A stretch of DNA of 50,805 nt from Rhodanobacter sp. 7MK24 (GTDB taxonomy: Bacteria > Pseudomonadota > Gammaproteobacteria > Xanthomonadales > Rhodanobacteraceae): contig NZ_JACYXL010000016.1 in NCBI RefSeq assembly GCF_014842995.1, forward strand, positions 1 to 50,805. The letters are read 5' to 3'. The position numbers and the translations under genes were made by a program. Shown in pieces: positions 16,398 to 25,800 of the stretch; position 1 is the first letter of the stretch; each line of letters opens with the position of its first letter. Below the pieces are notes generated by a model. The model was not told the origin of the DNA, made no database searches, and saw only the letters and a list, made by a program, of their open reading frames with translations.

Positions 16398-16655
16398 CTA
16401 CCGTCGGTCGAGAGTGCCGAGGCCATGGCGCTTGGCGAAGCTCTTGGACGCCTTGTTGGCATGCTCCGTAGCGTATAGTCCGTGGCTGTGAGCCAAATGA
16501 GCGTGATGAGCACCCTCAGCGGTGTTGTGGTCTCGAAGGCGCTTGGCAGCTTCCTCGTGGTGGTGCGCCGCTTGCTTGTGATGTTCGGCAGCCTTGTCGT
16601 GATGTTCGTGCGCTTCGGCGAGTGTCTGAGTGGTGGATTCGGCAGATGAGGTCAT
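16398..16655 (-). CDS. Histidine-rich small protein
   Basis: 85 aa with a GGAGAAATTC site before the ATG. A repeated H-x(2-6)-A/E-A pattern (EAHEHHDKAAEHHKQAAHHHEEAAKRL) gives more than twelve histidines, ending in a basic KSFAKRHGLGTL tail. The region looks like an amphipathic helix able to bind transition metals. Not a named family to my knowledge. It is neighbour to SDR and membrane stress genes and could serve as a metal buffer or a coiled-coil stress protein. Confidence 0.6.
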   Translation of the reverse strand: MTSSAESTTQTLAEAHEHHDKAAEHHKQAAHHHEEAAKRLRDHNTAEGAHHAHLAHSHGLYATEHANKASKSFAKRHGLGTLDRR

Positions 16656-16996
16656 GAATTTCTCCAGTCGCTGTGTTCGGCAAATACCGCTGGGAAGCGG
16701 CTTACTGATACTTACAGAGCAGGGGTTAGCGACGGGTGGGAAGTTCGTCGTGAGCATGCTTGATCATCCTGAACAACAGTCCGCTTGCTGGTCCATCGCT
16801 TCGACCAAAGCTCTGTTGCAACTTCCCATGGGTCTGAACGTAGACGTGCAAGTCGCGCTACCACGGTTCGCGATGCAGTTGCACTAGGAGATGGCATGGA
16901 GTTCGGTATTCGAACTCACGCCAGGTGGGTCTCTCATCTCTTCGAGAAATCGCGTTTTGCAGGTAGTCCTGCAACCTCGCCATTTTTGGCTTGTTG
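16656..16996. other. Gap without a recognised gene
   Basis: About 340 bases between the His-rich gene and the SDR gene, both on the minus strand. Open frames here are short and overlap. Nothing recognised as RNA or repeat. Confidence 0.35.
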
Positions 16997-17989
16997 TTAT
17001 GGGGCAGGACCGCCCATAACCGGAAGAATCGCACCCGAGATGTAGCTGGCGCATGAGGGTGAGGCGAGGAAGACATAAGCTGGTGCGATCTCCTCTGGTT
17101 GGGCAGGGCGGCCCATTGGACTGGATTTACCGAAGTCACGGATCTGTTCAGGCGATTGGTCGGCCGGGTTCAGCGGTGTCCATACCGGCCCGGGTGCGAC
17201 TGCATTCACGCGGATTCCGCGCGAGATCAAGTTCGCTGCCAAGGCTTTGGTGAAGGCATGGATACCACCCTTGGTCATCGAATAATCCAGCAGCTTGTCG
17301 TTGCCGAACAAGCCGGTTTCCGAGCCGGTATTGATGATCGAACAGTTGCTGCCCAAGTGTGGTGACGCCGCCTTGGCCATGTGGAAGTAGCCATAGAGAT
17401 TGGTCTTCAGCGTTTCGTCGAAGTGCGCTTCGGTGAGGTCCTCGATGGCGTCCACGTGTTGCTGAAAGGCGGCATTGTTAACCAGGATGGACAGCTTGCC
17501 GAACTTCTCGACCGTGGCCTCGACAGCTTGCTTGCAGAAGTTGGGGTCCTTGACGTCGCCGCGAATCAGGAGGCAGCGTTGGCCCTCAGCCTGAATGTAA
17601 TCCCGGGTTTCCTCCGCATCGGCGTCCTCACACAGATACACGATAGCTACGTCGGCACCTTCGCGGGCAAACAGCACGGCCACCGCCCGCCCGATGCCCG
17701 AATCGCCACCGGTGATGAGCGCCGCCATGCCGTGCAACTTGCCGCTACCTAAATAGGTGGGCGCCAGGAACTGTGGCCGCGGATCGAGATCGTGCTCCAG
17801 GCCTGGTTTCGTCAGCTGCCGCTCGGGAAACGGTGTTTCCGGATGCTGATGGTCTCCGGTTTTGGTCTTTTTTGTGGATGGCATGGGAGCACGATTTTCT
17901 TTGCTATCGCGCGCTTTGCGTTCAGCCTGCGCCTTTATATCGCGATGCTTCTCGGCGGTTTTGCTGGTGTCTCGCGATTTCGTACTCAT
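16997..17989 (-). CDS. SDR oxidoreductase, YhdF/YghA-like
   Basis: 330 aa. A basic N-terminal tail (about 90 residues, KAERKARDSKENR-rich) precedes the Rossmann fold. NAD-binding motif TGGDSGIG near residue 94; NNAA motif in ILVNNAAFQQ; active-site Ser in NTGSETGLFG; catalytic Tyr/Lys in YSMTKGG; and GPVWTPLNP before SDR family C-terminal residues. It resembles the glucose/ribitol-dehydrogenase-type general-stress SDRs such as YhdF and YghA. Substrate is unknown. The N-terminal extension is typical of these stress homologues. Confidence 0.85.
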   Translation of the reverse strand: MSTKSRDTSKTAEKHRDIKAQAERKARDSKENRAPMPSTKKTKTGDHQHPETPFPERQLTKPGLEHDLDPRPQFLAPTYLGSGKLHGMAALITGGDSGIGRAVAVLFAREGADVAIVYLCEDADAEETRDYIQAEGQRCLLIRGDVKDPNFCKQAVEATVEKFGKLSILVNNAAFQQHVDAIEDLTEAHFDETLKTNLYGYFHMAKAASPHLGSNCSIINTGSETGLFGNDKLLDYSMTKGGIHAFTKALAANLISRGIRVNAVAPGPVWTPLNPADQSPEQIRDFGKSSPMGRPAQPEEIAPAYVFLASPSCASYISGAILPVMGGPAP

Positions 17990-18133
17990 GGTCCCGTGCT
18001 CCGATGGCGGGATGGTTCACGTTATCCGGCAATTTGTTCCGCTCCAGTGAACAATGGATCAGAGCGATGTCTATTGACGACGCATGGACACGCAGGTCGT
18101 GATAGTCGGCACACGTCCTTTGGGAGAATGGTC

Positions 18134-18625
18134 ATGCCTGAACAACGCACTCGTCGCGCCGCAGCTAAGGACAAGAAGGAAGGCAAGTCTCCGGGCACGC
18201 AAGCCGGGGAATATGTGCGGGAGGAAATCGAGCATGTGCGTGAAGGCAAGCACGGCGCGCGATCGACCAAGCAAGCCATCGCCATTGGTCTCTCCAAGGC
18301 ACGCCGTGCCGGAATCAAGGCCCCGATCAGCAAGTCCGCCAGCAAATCGACGAAGAAGAAGGCAGCGCAGGACGAAGCAGCCTCGCATCGTCGCAAACAG
18401 CCATCACGGAAGCGCTCCGCGGCGACCAAGCACGCACTGGAGAAGGAGGGGCACGAGGCGGCTTCCTCATCCGCGCTCTCGTCGAACGCCAAGAAGGCAG
18501 CCGCTAAGCGCACGCCGAAATCGCGTTCGGCGGCCGCCAAGAAGGCGGCACGAACCAAGGGCGCAGCGGGGCGATCAGCTGCTGCCAAAAAGGCCGCCAG
18601 GACGCGGGCTCGGAACGCGTCCTGA
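18134..18625 (+). CDS. DUF6496 protein with histone H1-like tail
   Basis: 163 aa. The N-terminal GEYVREEIEHVREGKHGARSTKQAIAIGLSKARRAG (about residues 20-60) is the DUF6496 signature. The rest is a lysine/alanine/serine/arginine-rich tail with repeated AAAKKAA and KSRSAAAKK, like eukaryotic H1 or bacterial HctA-type proteins, so DNA binding is plausible. A GGGAGA lies 6 bases before the ATG at 18134; the ATG at 18128 is poorly spaced. The repeats make the encoding DNA low in complexity and prone to length change. Confidence 0.8.
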   Translation: MPEQRTRRAAAKDKKEGKSPGTQAGEYVREEIEHVREGKHGARSTKQAIAIGLSKARRAGIKAPISKSASKSTKKKAAQDEAASHRRKQPSRKRSAATKHALEKEGHEAASSSALSSNAKKAAAKRTPKSRSAAAKKAARTKGAAGRSAAAKKAARTRARNAS

Positions 18626-19135
18626 GCAAGGAGTGCCTCACATACCTCAGCTCATCTGGATAGATACGCGTTCCTACGGTCTGCTCAACATGCCGGTATC
18701 GCTTTGAAATTGATCACGCGGCGCATGTGCGGAGAAACGAGCGTTTGTGCATCGGCATCTTTGCCGGCGCTAGGAGCCCAACATCGCCTTCTACGCACAA
18801 CGTTGCGGGTGTCCGCGCGATCTACGATCTGGTTGGCCCAAGTCCCATAAGAACACTTCAATCCTGCCTCCTTCGAGCCGTGTCCATCCGCGCCCAGTGC
18901 TCTGCGCGACGTACTCGATGCCCAATTTGCCGTGGACCGCGAGCAGACCGAAAGCCGCATCCTGACCGAGATGCTGGAGTGGTATTACTTACTCCCTTCT
19001 TTCGGTAGATTCTGATGGACGGATGCTGAAGTGGATTCCAGCGGCCACCGCATAGTCTGCTGCCATTCCACGGAAACGCACGCATCGGCGTCGCGGTTCG
19101 CACTGCTTTCACATCATCTACACGAGGCTTCGTCG
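18626..19135. other. Gap with a possible gene remnant
   Basis: About 510 bases upstream of the hybrid kinase. A plus-strand frame open at 18851-19015 lacks an ATG but reads like protein (ALRDVLDAQFAVDREQTES then TEMLEWYYLLPSFGRF before TGA). It may be a decayed gene. No RNA recognised. Confidence 0.3.
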
Positions 19136-22000
19136 ATGACCTGGCTGCATCGGATACTAGGGAACCGACCCGAAGCGGACGCATGGTTCGGCGATCTTGG
19201 GCGTTGCATGATTCAGGCGATGCCGTGGCCTGCGTGCGTTTGCGACCGGCAAGGCCAATTGCTGGCCTGGAACGAAGATGCGAAGCGTCTGTTGGAGCTT
19301 GTCAGGCCGGATGATTCGACGATCGAAGCCCGGTTCCGGGATCTGTTGCGAAATGGACAGAGAGCCGGGGCAGTCGGAACATCCTTGATTGATGTCTTGC
19401 AGAGCGGCGGTCCAGCATGCGACGCGGTGCTGGAAATCGAAAGTGACCCCAGCGTTCGTCTTTTGTTGCATGCCAGGCTGACGCCACTGGTGGGGAAGGA
19501 CGGTTCCGTCAAAGCCTGCCTGTGCAGCTTTCAGGACCCGCCGCCCTTCAGTGACTTGACCGCGACATTCGGGTGGAAGGGGACCGCAGAGCGCGAGCAT
19601 CGGCAGGACGATCTATTCCGCCAAATGCTGCAAGCTTTGCCTGTCGCGGTATACACCACGGATGTCAATGGAACCATCATGTTCTTCAACGAGGCCGCGG
19701 TCGCTCTTGCGGGACGCCGCCCGTCCGTAAAGGACAAATGGTGCGTCAGCTGGAAGTTGCTTCATCCCGATGGAACACCGCTGCCGCATGACGAGTGTCC
19801 CATGGCGGCCACGCTACGCGATGGGTGTGCCAGGTACGCTAGTCAGATCGTCACCGTGCGGCCAGACGGTAGTCGGGTGGTTTGCGAGGCCTATCCTACG
19901 CCACTGCTCGACAAGTCGGGCGTGCTCGTCGGCGCGTTGAATGTGCTGATCGATATCAGCGGGCGGATCGATGCAGAGCAAGCGCTTCGTAGTCTCAACG
20001 AAACGCTGGAGCAGCGGGTGCTGTATCGGACCAACAGAGCAGAGGCGGCATTGGCGAGGCTGCACCGCCGAGAGCGCGAGTTCGCGTTGTTGGTGGAGAG
20101 CGTGCTTGATTACGCGATCATAATGCTGGATCCGGAGGGCAACATCACCCAGTGGAATCGGGGCGCCGAACGGATCTACGGATATCGGTCCGAGGAAATC
20201 GTTGGCCGGCATTTCTCGACGTTTCACACCCCGGAAGACCGCGCCAACGGGATGCCGGAGAAGGTACTGGCAACTGCCTCGTGCGAGGGTAGACATGAGG
20301 GAGAAGGTTGGCGCCTACGCAAGGACGGCAGCCTTTTCTGGGTGAGCGCCATTGTCGATCCTATCGTCGATAAGGGGCAACTGGTGGGTTTCGCCAAGAT
20401 AACCCGGGACATCACCGAAAGGATGAAAAGCCAGGCAGCTATCGTCGAGAACGAGCGGCGAGCACGCGCTGTGATCGATACCGCACCGGACGGCTTCGTT
20501 CAATTGGATCCCGCGGGCAGGGTAGTCGAATGGAATCCCGCCGCAGTCACGATGTTCGGCTGGTCGCGCGAGGAGGCGATCGGTAAGGAACTCATTCAAT
20601 TGATCGTGCCGGATGACGAACGCGACCGCTTTGTTGAACGTGTTTCGTTGAGCAGCGCCAACATGTTCCAGCATGATGCGGTACCGCTCAAGCTGCGGGC
20701 GAAAGGCGGCGATCTTGTTACTGTCGAGCTTAACTTCGGCACTCGCTCATCCTGGGGCAATGATCCACTCAACCTGTTTATCAGTGATATCGGTGAAAGG
20801 ATTTCGATCGAGGCGCAACTGCGTCAAATGCAAAAAATGGAATCCGTTGGCATGCTGGCAGGAGGCATAGCCCATGACTTCAACAACCTGCTGCAAGGGA
20901 TTATCGGCGCGGTCGAGATCATCGATCTGCGAATCAAGGACAACGATACGCGCGACGTTTCCCGCTTCATCGATGGCGCATTGAATTCCGCCCAGCGCGC
21001 TGCCGCGCTCACGCAGCGACTGTTGAGCTTTTCGCGCAAACAGCCGCTCGATCCGCAGTCGGTCGATGCAAATCAATTAGTCTTGTCCATGAGCGACATG
21101 CTACAGCACACCATGGGGGAAGCAGTCGCGATCGATTTGGAGCTTGCAGACGACCTGTGGTCCTGCCGGTGCGACGCGAACCAGTTGGAAAGCGCATTGC
21201 TCAATCTTTCGATCAATGCCCGCGACGCCATGCCGGAGGGCGGACGCTTGACCCTGCGCTCGGCTAACCTCGATATCGACGAGTCGGCCGCGGCTCATCG
21301 GCCGGACCTCCACTGCGGGCAATTCGTGCTACTGACGATTACCGATACGGGAATGGGCATCCCGAAAGAGATCGTTGACCAAGTGTTCGACCCGTTCTTC
21401 ACCACCAAGGAAGTCGGACGTGGAACAGGCTTGGGATTGTCGATGGTGTACGGGTTTGCACAACAGTCCGGCGGCTTCTGCGAGATCCGCAGCGAGGTGG
21501 ACAAGGGCACCATCGTCAGTATCGGTCTGCCGAGGAACCTTGCGCCTCCGCCGGAAACGCCGCGCGTAGCGCAACTGCACCCTATCAGAGGCGCGGGCGA
21601 ACTGGTTCTGGTGGTGGAAGACGAGCCAGTGGTACGCGGCATCGTCGTCCAGGTGCTGCACCAGTTGGGTTATTCCACCCTGGAAGCGGCTAATGGCGAT
21701 GAGGCGCTCGGTTTGCTCCTGACGCAGGAGTCCGTCGATCTGCTGATATCTGACCTAGGTTTGCCTGGAATGACCGGATGCACTCTGGTGGAGGCCGCCC
21801 ACGTCATGCGCCCGAAACTGAAGATTCTGCTGATGAGCGGCTATGCGCCAGATAAGACCCAAGGCGGCAAGCAAGCGACTCAGAAGTGGCCGCTGATCAC
21901 CAAGCCCTTCAGCACCGCGAAACTTGCCCGCTGCATTCGCGAAGTGATGAGTAAGGAAGAGGACTCGCAACCAGATCCCGTGCAGAAGGACGGCGCTTGA
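19136..22000 (+). CDS. Hybrid sensor histidine kinase with multiple PAS domains
   Basis: 954 aa. Four PAS domains are visible: MIQAMPWPACVCD region, LQALPVAVYTTDVNGTIMFFN, ALLVESVLDYAIIMLDPEGN and VIDTAPDGFVQLDPAGR. The HisKA phosphoacceptor is His580 in GGIAHDFNN, followed by HATPase motifs (NLSINARDAMPEGG, DTGMGIP, GRGTGLGLS). A C-terminal receiver has its aspartate at about 873 (ISDLGLPGM). There is no transmembrane segment, so this is a cytosolic sensor. The ATG at 19136 (MTWLHRILGN) fits best. It converges on the small receiver gene next door, a probable partner. Confidence 0.85.
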   Translation: MTWLHRILGNRPEADAWFGDLGRCMIQAMPWPACVCDRQGQLLAWNEDAKRLLELVRPDDSTIEARFRDLLRNGQRAGAVGTSLIDVLQSGGPACDAVLEIESDPSVRLLLHARLTPLVGKDGSVKACLCSFQDPPPFSDLTATFGWKGTAEREHRQDDLFRQMLQALPVAVYTTDVNGTIMFFNEAAVALAGRRPSVKDKWCVSWKLLHPDGTPLPHDECPMAATLRDGCARYASQIVTVRPDGSRVVCEAYPTPLLDKSGVLVGALNVLIDISGRIDAEQALRSLNETLEQRVLYRTNRAEAALARLHRREREFALLVESVLDYAIIMLDPEGNITQWNRGAERIYGYRSEEIVGRHFSTFHTPEDRANGMPEKVLATASCEGRHEGEGWRLRKDGSLFWVSAIVDPIVDKGQLVGFAKITRDITERMKSQAAIVENERRARAVIDTAPDGFVQLDPAGRVVEWNPAAVTMFGWSREEAIGKELIQLIVPDDERDRFVERVSLSSANMFQHDAVPLKLRAKGGDLVTVELNFGTRSSWGNDPLNLFISDIGERISIEAQLRQMQKMESVGMLAGGIAHDFNNLLQGIIGAVEIIDLRIKDNDTRDVSRFIDGALNSAQRAAALTQRLLSFSRKQPLDPQSVDANQLVLSMSDMLQHTMGEAVAIDLELADDLWSCRCDANQLESALLNLSINARDAMPEGGRLTLRSANLDIDESAAAHRPDLHCGQFVLLTITDTGMGIPKEIVDQVFDPFFTTKEVGRGTGLGLSMVYGFAQQSGGFCEIRSEVDKGTIVSIGLPRNLAPPPETPRVAQLHPIRGAGELVLVVEDEPVVRGIVVQVLHQLGYSTLEAANGDEALGLLLTQESVDLLISDLGLPGMTGCTLVEAAHVMRPKLKILLMSGYAPDKTQGGKQATQKWPLITKPFSTAKLARCIREVMSKEEDSQPDPVQKDGA

Positions 22001-22369
22001 CTACGCTTGGCGAAGCAAGGATCGCACGGTGCGTTGCAGCTCCGCATTGCTCACCGGCTTCATCAGAACACACAACTGCGGGAACTCCGCTACCAGGGCA
22101 GACTGATCGCTGCCGGAGATCACGACGAACGGGACGTTTTGCGCCATCATGGCCAGCAGCACAGGGCGCGCGCTTTCGCCGCGCAGTTCCATATCGAGCA
22201 ACACGGCATCGAATTCGCCCGCGTCAACCTCCGTGAGCGCATTGACCAGACTGAGGTCGACGATGACTTCCAGCCCCAATTTTTGCAGGACGTCCTCCAG
22301 CACCATGGCGACGACGGGGTCGTCTTCGATCACCAACACGCGTCCAAGCATCGATATTTCGCCCTGCAT
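22001..22369 (-). CDS. Stand-alone receiver (response regulator, no output domain)
   Basis: 122 aa, REC domain alone. Acidic pocket VIEDDPVV; phospho-acceptor Asp in VLLDMELRGESARP; the Thr/Ser switch in VVISGSDQ; and conserved Lys in VLMKPVSN. Without an effector domain it must act through protein contacts, for example as a phosphate sink or partner in a kinase phosphorelay. It is convergent with the hybrid kinase and shares no base with it. A longer reading begins MQGEIS; the second ATG (MLGRVLVI) is also possible. Confidence 0.85.
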   Translation of the reverse strand: MQGEISMLGRVLVIEDDPVVAMVLEDVLQKLGLEVIVDLSLVNALTEVDAGEFDAVLLDMELRGESARPVLLAMMAQNVPFVVISGSDQSALVAEFPQLCVLMKPVSNAELQRTVRSLLRQA

Positions 22370-22490
22370 GCCCCCTCCATAGTCCTCTCATACGACCTGT
22401 TCCCGGTGTTCAACCTATCGCCAATCGCAGCATGACACCATCAACATGCATCATGGGGACGAGTGTTCTTCGAACAGTTCCAATATTAGG

Positions 22491-22859
22491 CTACGCGGCT
22501 CGCCCGGCGGCGATCATGCGATCCAAGGCATCCTCGATATGCTTCACGCTATAGGGCTTCAGCAACACTTCGACGTCGCGATATTCGTCCGGTAATCCGT
22601 CGCTTCCATAACCGGAAGCGAATACGAACGGGATCTTTCGGCGGCGCAACTCCGCGGCGAGCGGAAAGCTATCTTCACCTGCGAGATTGATGTCCAGGAT
22701 AGCGGCATCGACCCACTCCGTCGCAGCGAGCTCCATGCCCTGGCTCAATCGGGCCGTCAACAATACGCTGAAGCCGGCGCGCTGAATCACATCCTCCAGC
22801 GTCATTGCTACCAGCATTTCATCCTCGGCAACCAGAATGCAGGGCGTGGCGCTGCTCAT
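22491..22859 (-). CDS. Stand-alone receiver coupled to the CheB/CheR kinase
   Basis: 122 aa REC-only protein. Acidic pair VAEDEML, phospho-acceptor Asp in DAAILDINLAGEDSFP, FVFASGYG and LLKPYSVKHIEDAL follow the family. Its start overlaps the end of the CheB-CheR-kinase gene by four bases, so the two are translationally coupled. It is therefore the probable receiver for that HWE-type kinase. It resembles the small receivers that act downstream of HWE kinases in stress circuits. Confidence 0.85.
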   Translation of the reverse strand: MSSATPCILVAEDEMLVAMTLEDVIQRAGFSVLLTARLSQGMELAATEWVDAAILDINLAGEDSFPLAAELRRRKIPFVFASGYGSDGLPDEYRDVEVLLKPYSVKHIEDALDRMIAAGRAA

Positions 22860-25800
22860 GGTGACGCCTTTTGCGCATCGAGTGGCACGTCGATCGTGCA
22901 GCGAACGCCTTCACGAAGAAATTCGAGCTTAACTTTGCCATCCAGCTCATGCGGCAGGCCATTGGCGATCAGGCGCGCACCGAAACCGCGATGGGTGGGC
23001 TCGACCACGACAGGCCCATCGATTTCCTGCCAGCACAGATGCAGCCGGGGATTGCGACGCGCGGAATCAACCTTCCAGCTCACCTCGATACGTCCATTCG
23101 GGACTGACAAGGCGCCATATTTCACAGCGTTGATGGTCAGTTCGTGCAGCGCCATGCTCAGCGCCAAGGCAGATTTCGGGGCGAGCCTAACGTCCGTGCC
23201 CTGAACCTGCACTCGCGCGTTCGCAGCGACGTCCGGCCCATTGCCTTCCTGATAGGGTGCAAGTTCGTTCAAGAGCAGAGCGTTGAGGTTGACGTCCTCC
23301 CAGGACTTTTGCGCGAGCAGGTTGTGCGTATTCGATAGGGCCTGCAGTCGGGCTAGGAAATCGGTCTGGAATTCTTCGAGACTGGAGGCGCGGCTGAGCG
23401 TTTGCATGACGATGCCTTGCACGCTGGCCAGCGTATTCTTGACTCGGTGATTAAGCTCTCCAATCATCCGGCGGCCATGTTCTTCGGCATGCCGACGTTC
23501 GGTAATATCGCGCGCGATGAGCGCTCCGCCGATGATGCGGTCGTCTGCATCACGCATTAGCGCGTTGGTCACCGATACAGGTATCTGATGATCATCGCTG
23601 GTACGCCAGGTGGCTTCGAACTCGCCGTCGTGCTCGCGCGCAAAGGCGTCGTACGCCCCGCTGCCGGCGCCGGGTGGCAGCAGCGTCGCGATGGGCTGGC
23701 CTAGTATCTGCTCCGCGCGATAGCCGAGAATACGCTCGGCCCCGGCATTCCAACTGGTGATTGTATCGTCCACGGTGTAACCGATGATCGCGTCCTGCGA
23801 ATTGTCGACAATGGCTGCCAACCGTGCGCGTGCGGTCTCGCTGCGATGGTTCTGTGTGATATCCACGAAGGTCAAAACCACACCATCGACGACCTGCTCG
23901 ACGGTGTGGTAAGGCCGTATGCGCAGCAAATAGACCGATTCACCGGGGGAGCCCTCGCCCAACCTCCGCTCGAAAACACCAAGCTCGCTTGTGACGCGCG
24001 CCACGTCACTGGCCAGGTCGGGATAGTTGATGCGCGCGGAAATCTCAGTAATCGGGCGGCCGCGGTCGCCCTCGCGCAAGTGGAAAAGCTCCTTTATCGC
24101 CGGCGTGAAGTTGCGGATGTGCATGCTGCGGTCCAGGAACAGCGTGGCAATCTGGGTGCTGTCCATCAGGTTGACCAAGTCGCTGTTCAGCCGCGTCAGT
24201 ATTTCGTTCTTGCTACTGGCTTCGGCGTTGACGACATTCAGTTCCTCATTGACTGATTGCATCTCCTCCTTGGACGTTTCCAGCTCCTCGTTCGCGGACT
24301 GCAACTCCTCGTTGACCGACTGGTATTCCTCGTTGGCCGACTTCAGCTCTTCAGTGGCTGACTCATGTAGCTCGATGGCCGTATGCAACTGCGTCCGCGC
24401 CGAATCCAACTCATGCTCAAGGGCACGGATACGCTCGAGCGCGTCGGAAGGTGTCCCGTCTACTGTGTCGGCCGGAGGCAATGGCAGACTCCGTTCTTCG
24501 AAAGCAAGCAGGCAGAGGTCATTCTCGTCGGTCAACGGTTCGGCAATCAGCCGAAGAAGCTGCCTTCTCCCGTCGATTTCCACCGAGAGTCCATCGCGGA
24601 CGAGTGCTTGATTGCCGCTGAAAACCTCGCGTATGAGTGCGCGCGCCGGTTCCCGTAGGCCCTTGTGCAGCAATGTATGAACATTGAGATTGGCCGTTCC
24701 TGTGGAAGGCGAGAGATAGCGGCCGGTGTCGCCAGAGAAGCGCAGGATGTCGTGATGCCTATTGATCACTAGATAGGCGGGCGAATATTTCTCCAACACG
24801 CGGCGTACGTTTCGATCAATACTGTCTTCCATACTCCGGGAGGGTGGGGCAGCGATACGTGCACCTATCCGTCCGACCGGACTGCGTTCGTTCGCTTGAA
24901 ACGCCGGTATGCCGGTCACCCGCTGGCTTTCGCGGCGCTGGTACAGGCGTCGCTTCTTGTCGATTTCGGCAAATAGTTGCGCACTGCGGCCAGGGCTTTC
25001 GGATGGCCCGAGCAAGAGGAACCCGCCGGGTTGCAAGGCGTAATGAAAGGTCTGGAAGAGCCGCTCCTGCAGATCAGAATCCATGTAGATCAGCAGATTG
25101 CGGCATGAAACCAGATCCAGCCGCGAGAAGGGCGGATCCTTGATTACGCTGTGTGGCGAGAAGATACACATTTCGCGCAGGGATTTTGCCACGCAGTAAT
25201 CTTCTCCATCCTTGTTGAACCAGCGCTCCAGACGCTCTGGGGTCATTCCCTGCAAGGGCATCCGATAACGCCCGGCTCGAGCGATGTCGATAGCGCGATC
25301 GTCGAGGTCCGTGGCGAAGATCTGCACCTTGGGTGCACTCTGAGCGCCGATAGCCTCGCGCAGCAGTATCGCGATCGAATATGCCTCTTCGCCAGTAGCA
25401 CAGCCGGGCACCCATACGCGCAACGTGTCGGCAGCGCCCTTGTCGGCCAGCATGCGCGGTATCGCCTCGTCGCGCAGCGCGGCAAAAGCGGGAGCATCGC
25501 GGAAGAATTCCGTGACTCCGATCAGCAACTCGCGAAACAGCTGCTGATGTTCCTGTGAGTGCTGCTCGAGGTAGGCGATGTAGTCGGGAACAGTTTCGGT
25601 CTGGCATACCAGCATCCGGCGCTGGATACGTCGCAGCAGGGTGCTGCGCTTGTAATGGCTGAAATCGTGACCGACTTGGGTGCGCAATAGCCGGCACAAC
25701 GTCCGCAGATGCGCTCCCAGATCCCGGCGGATGCCATGGTCGTCATGCCTTTTACGGGTGTCGACAATCTGCTTGCGATAGGTCAACAGCCGCGCTGGCA

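Noticed and set aside
16996-17020. GTTATGGG/CCCATAAC inverted repeat at the SDR gene end
   Set aside because: It lies inside the last codons, has no T run after it, and is probably chance.
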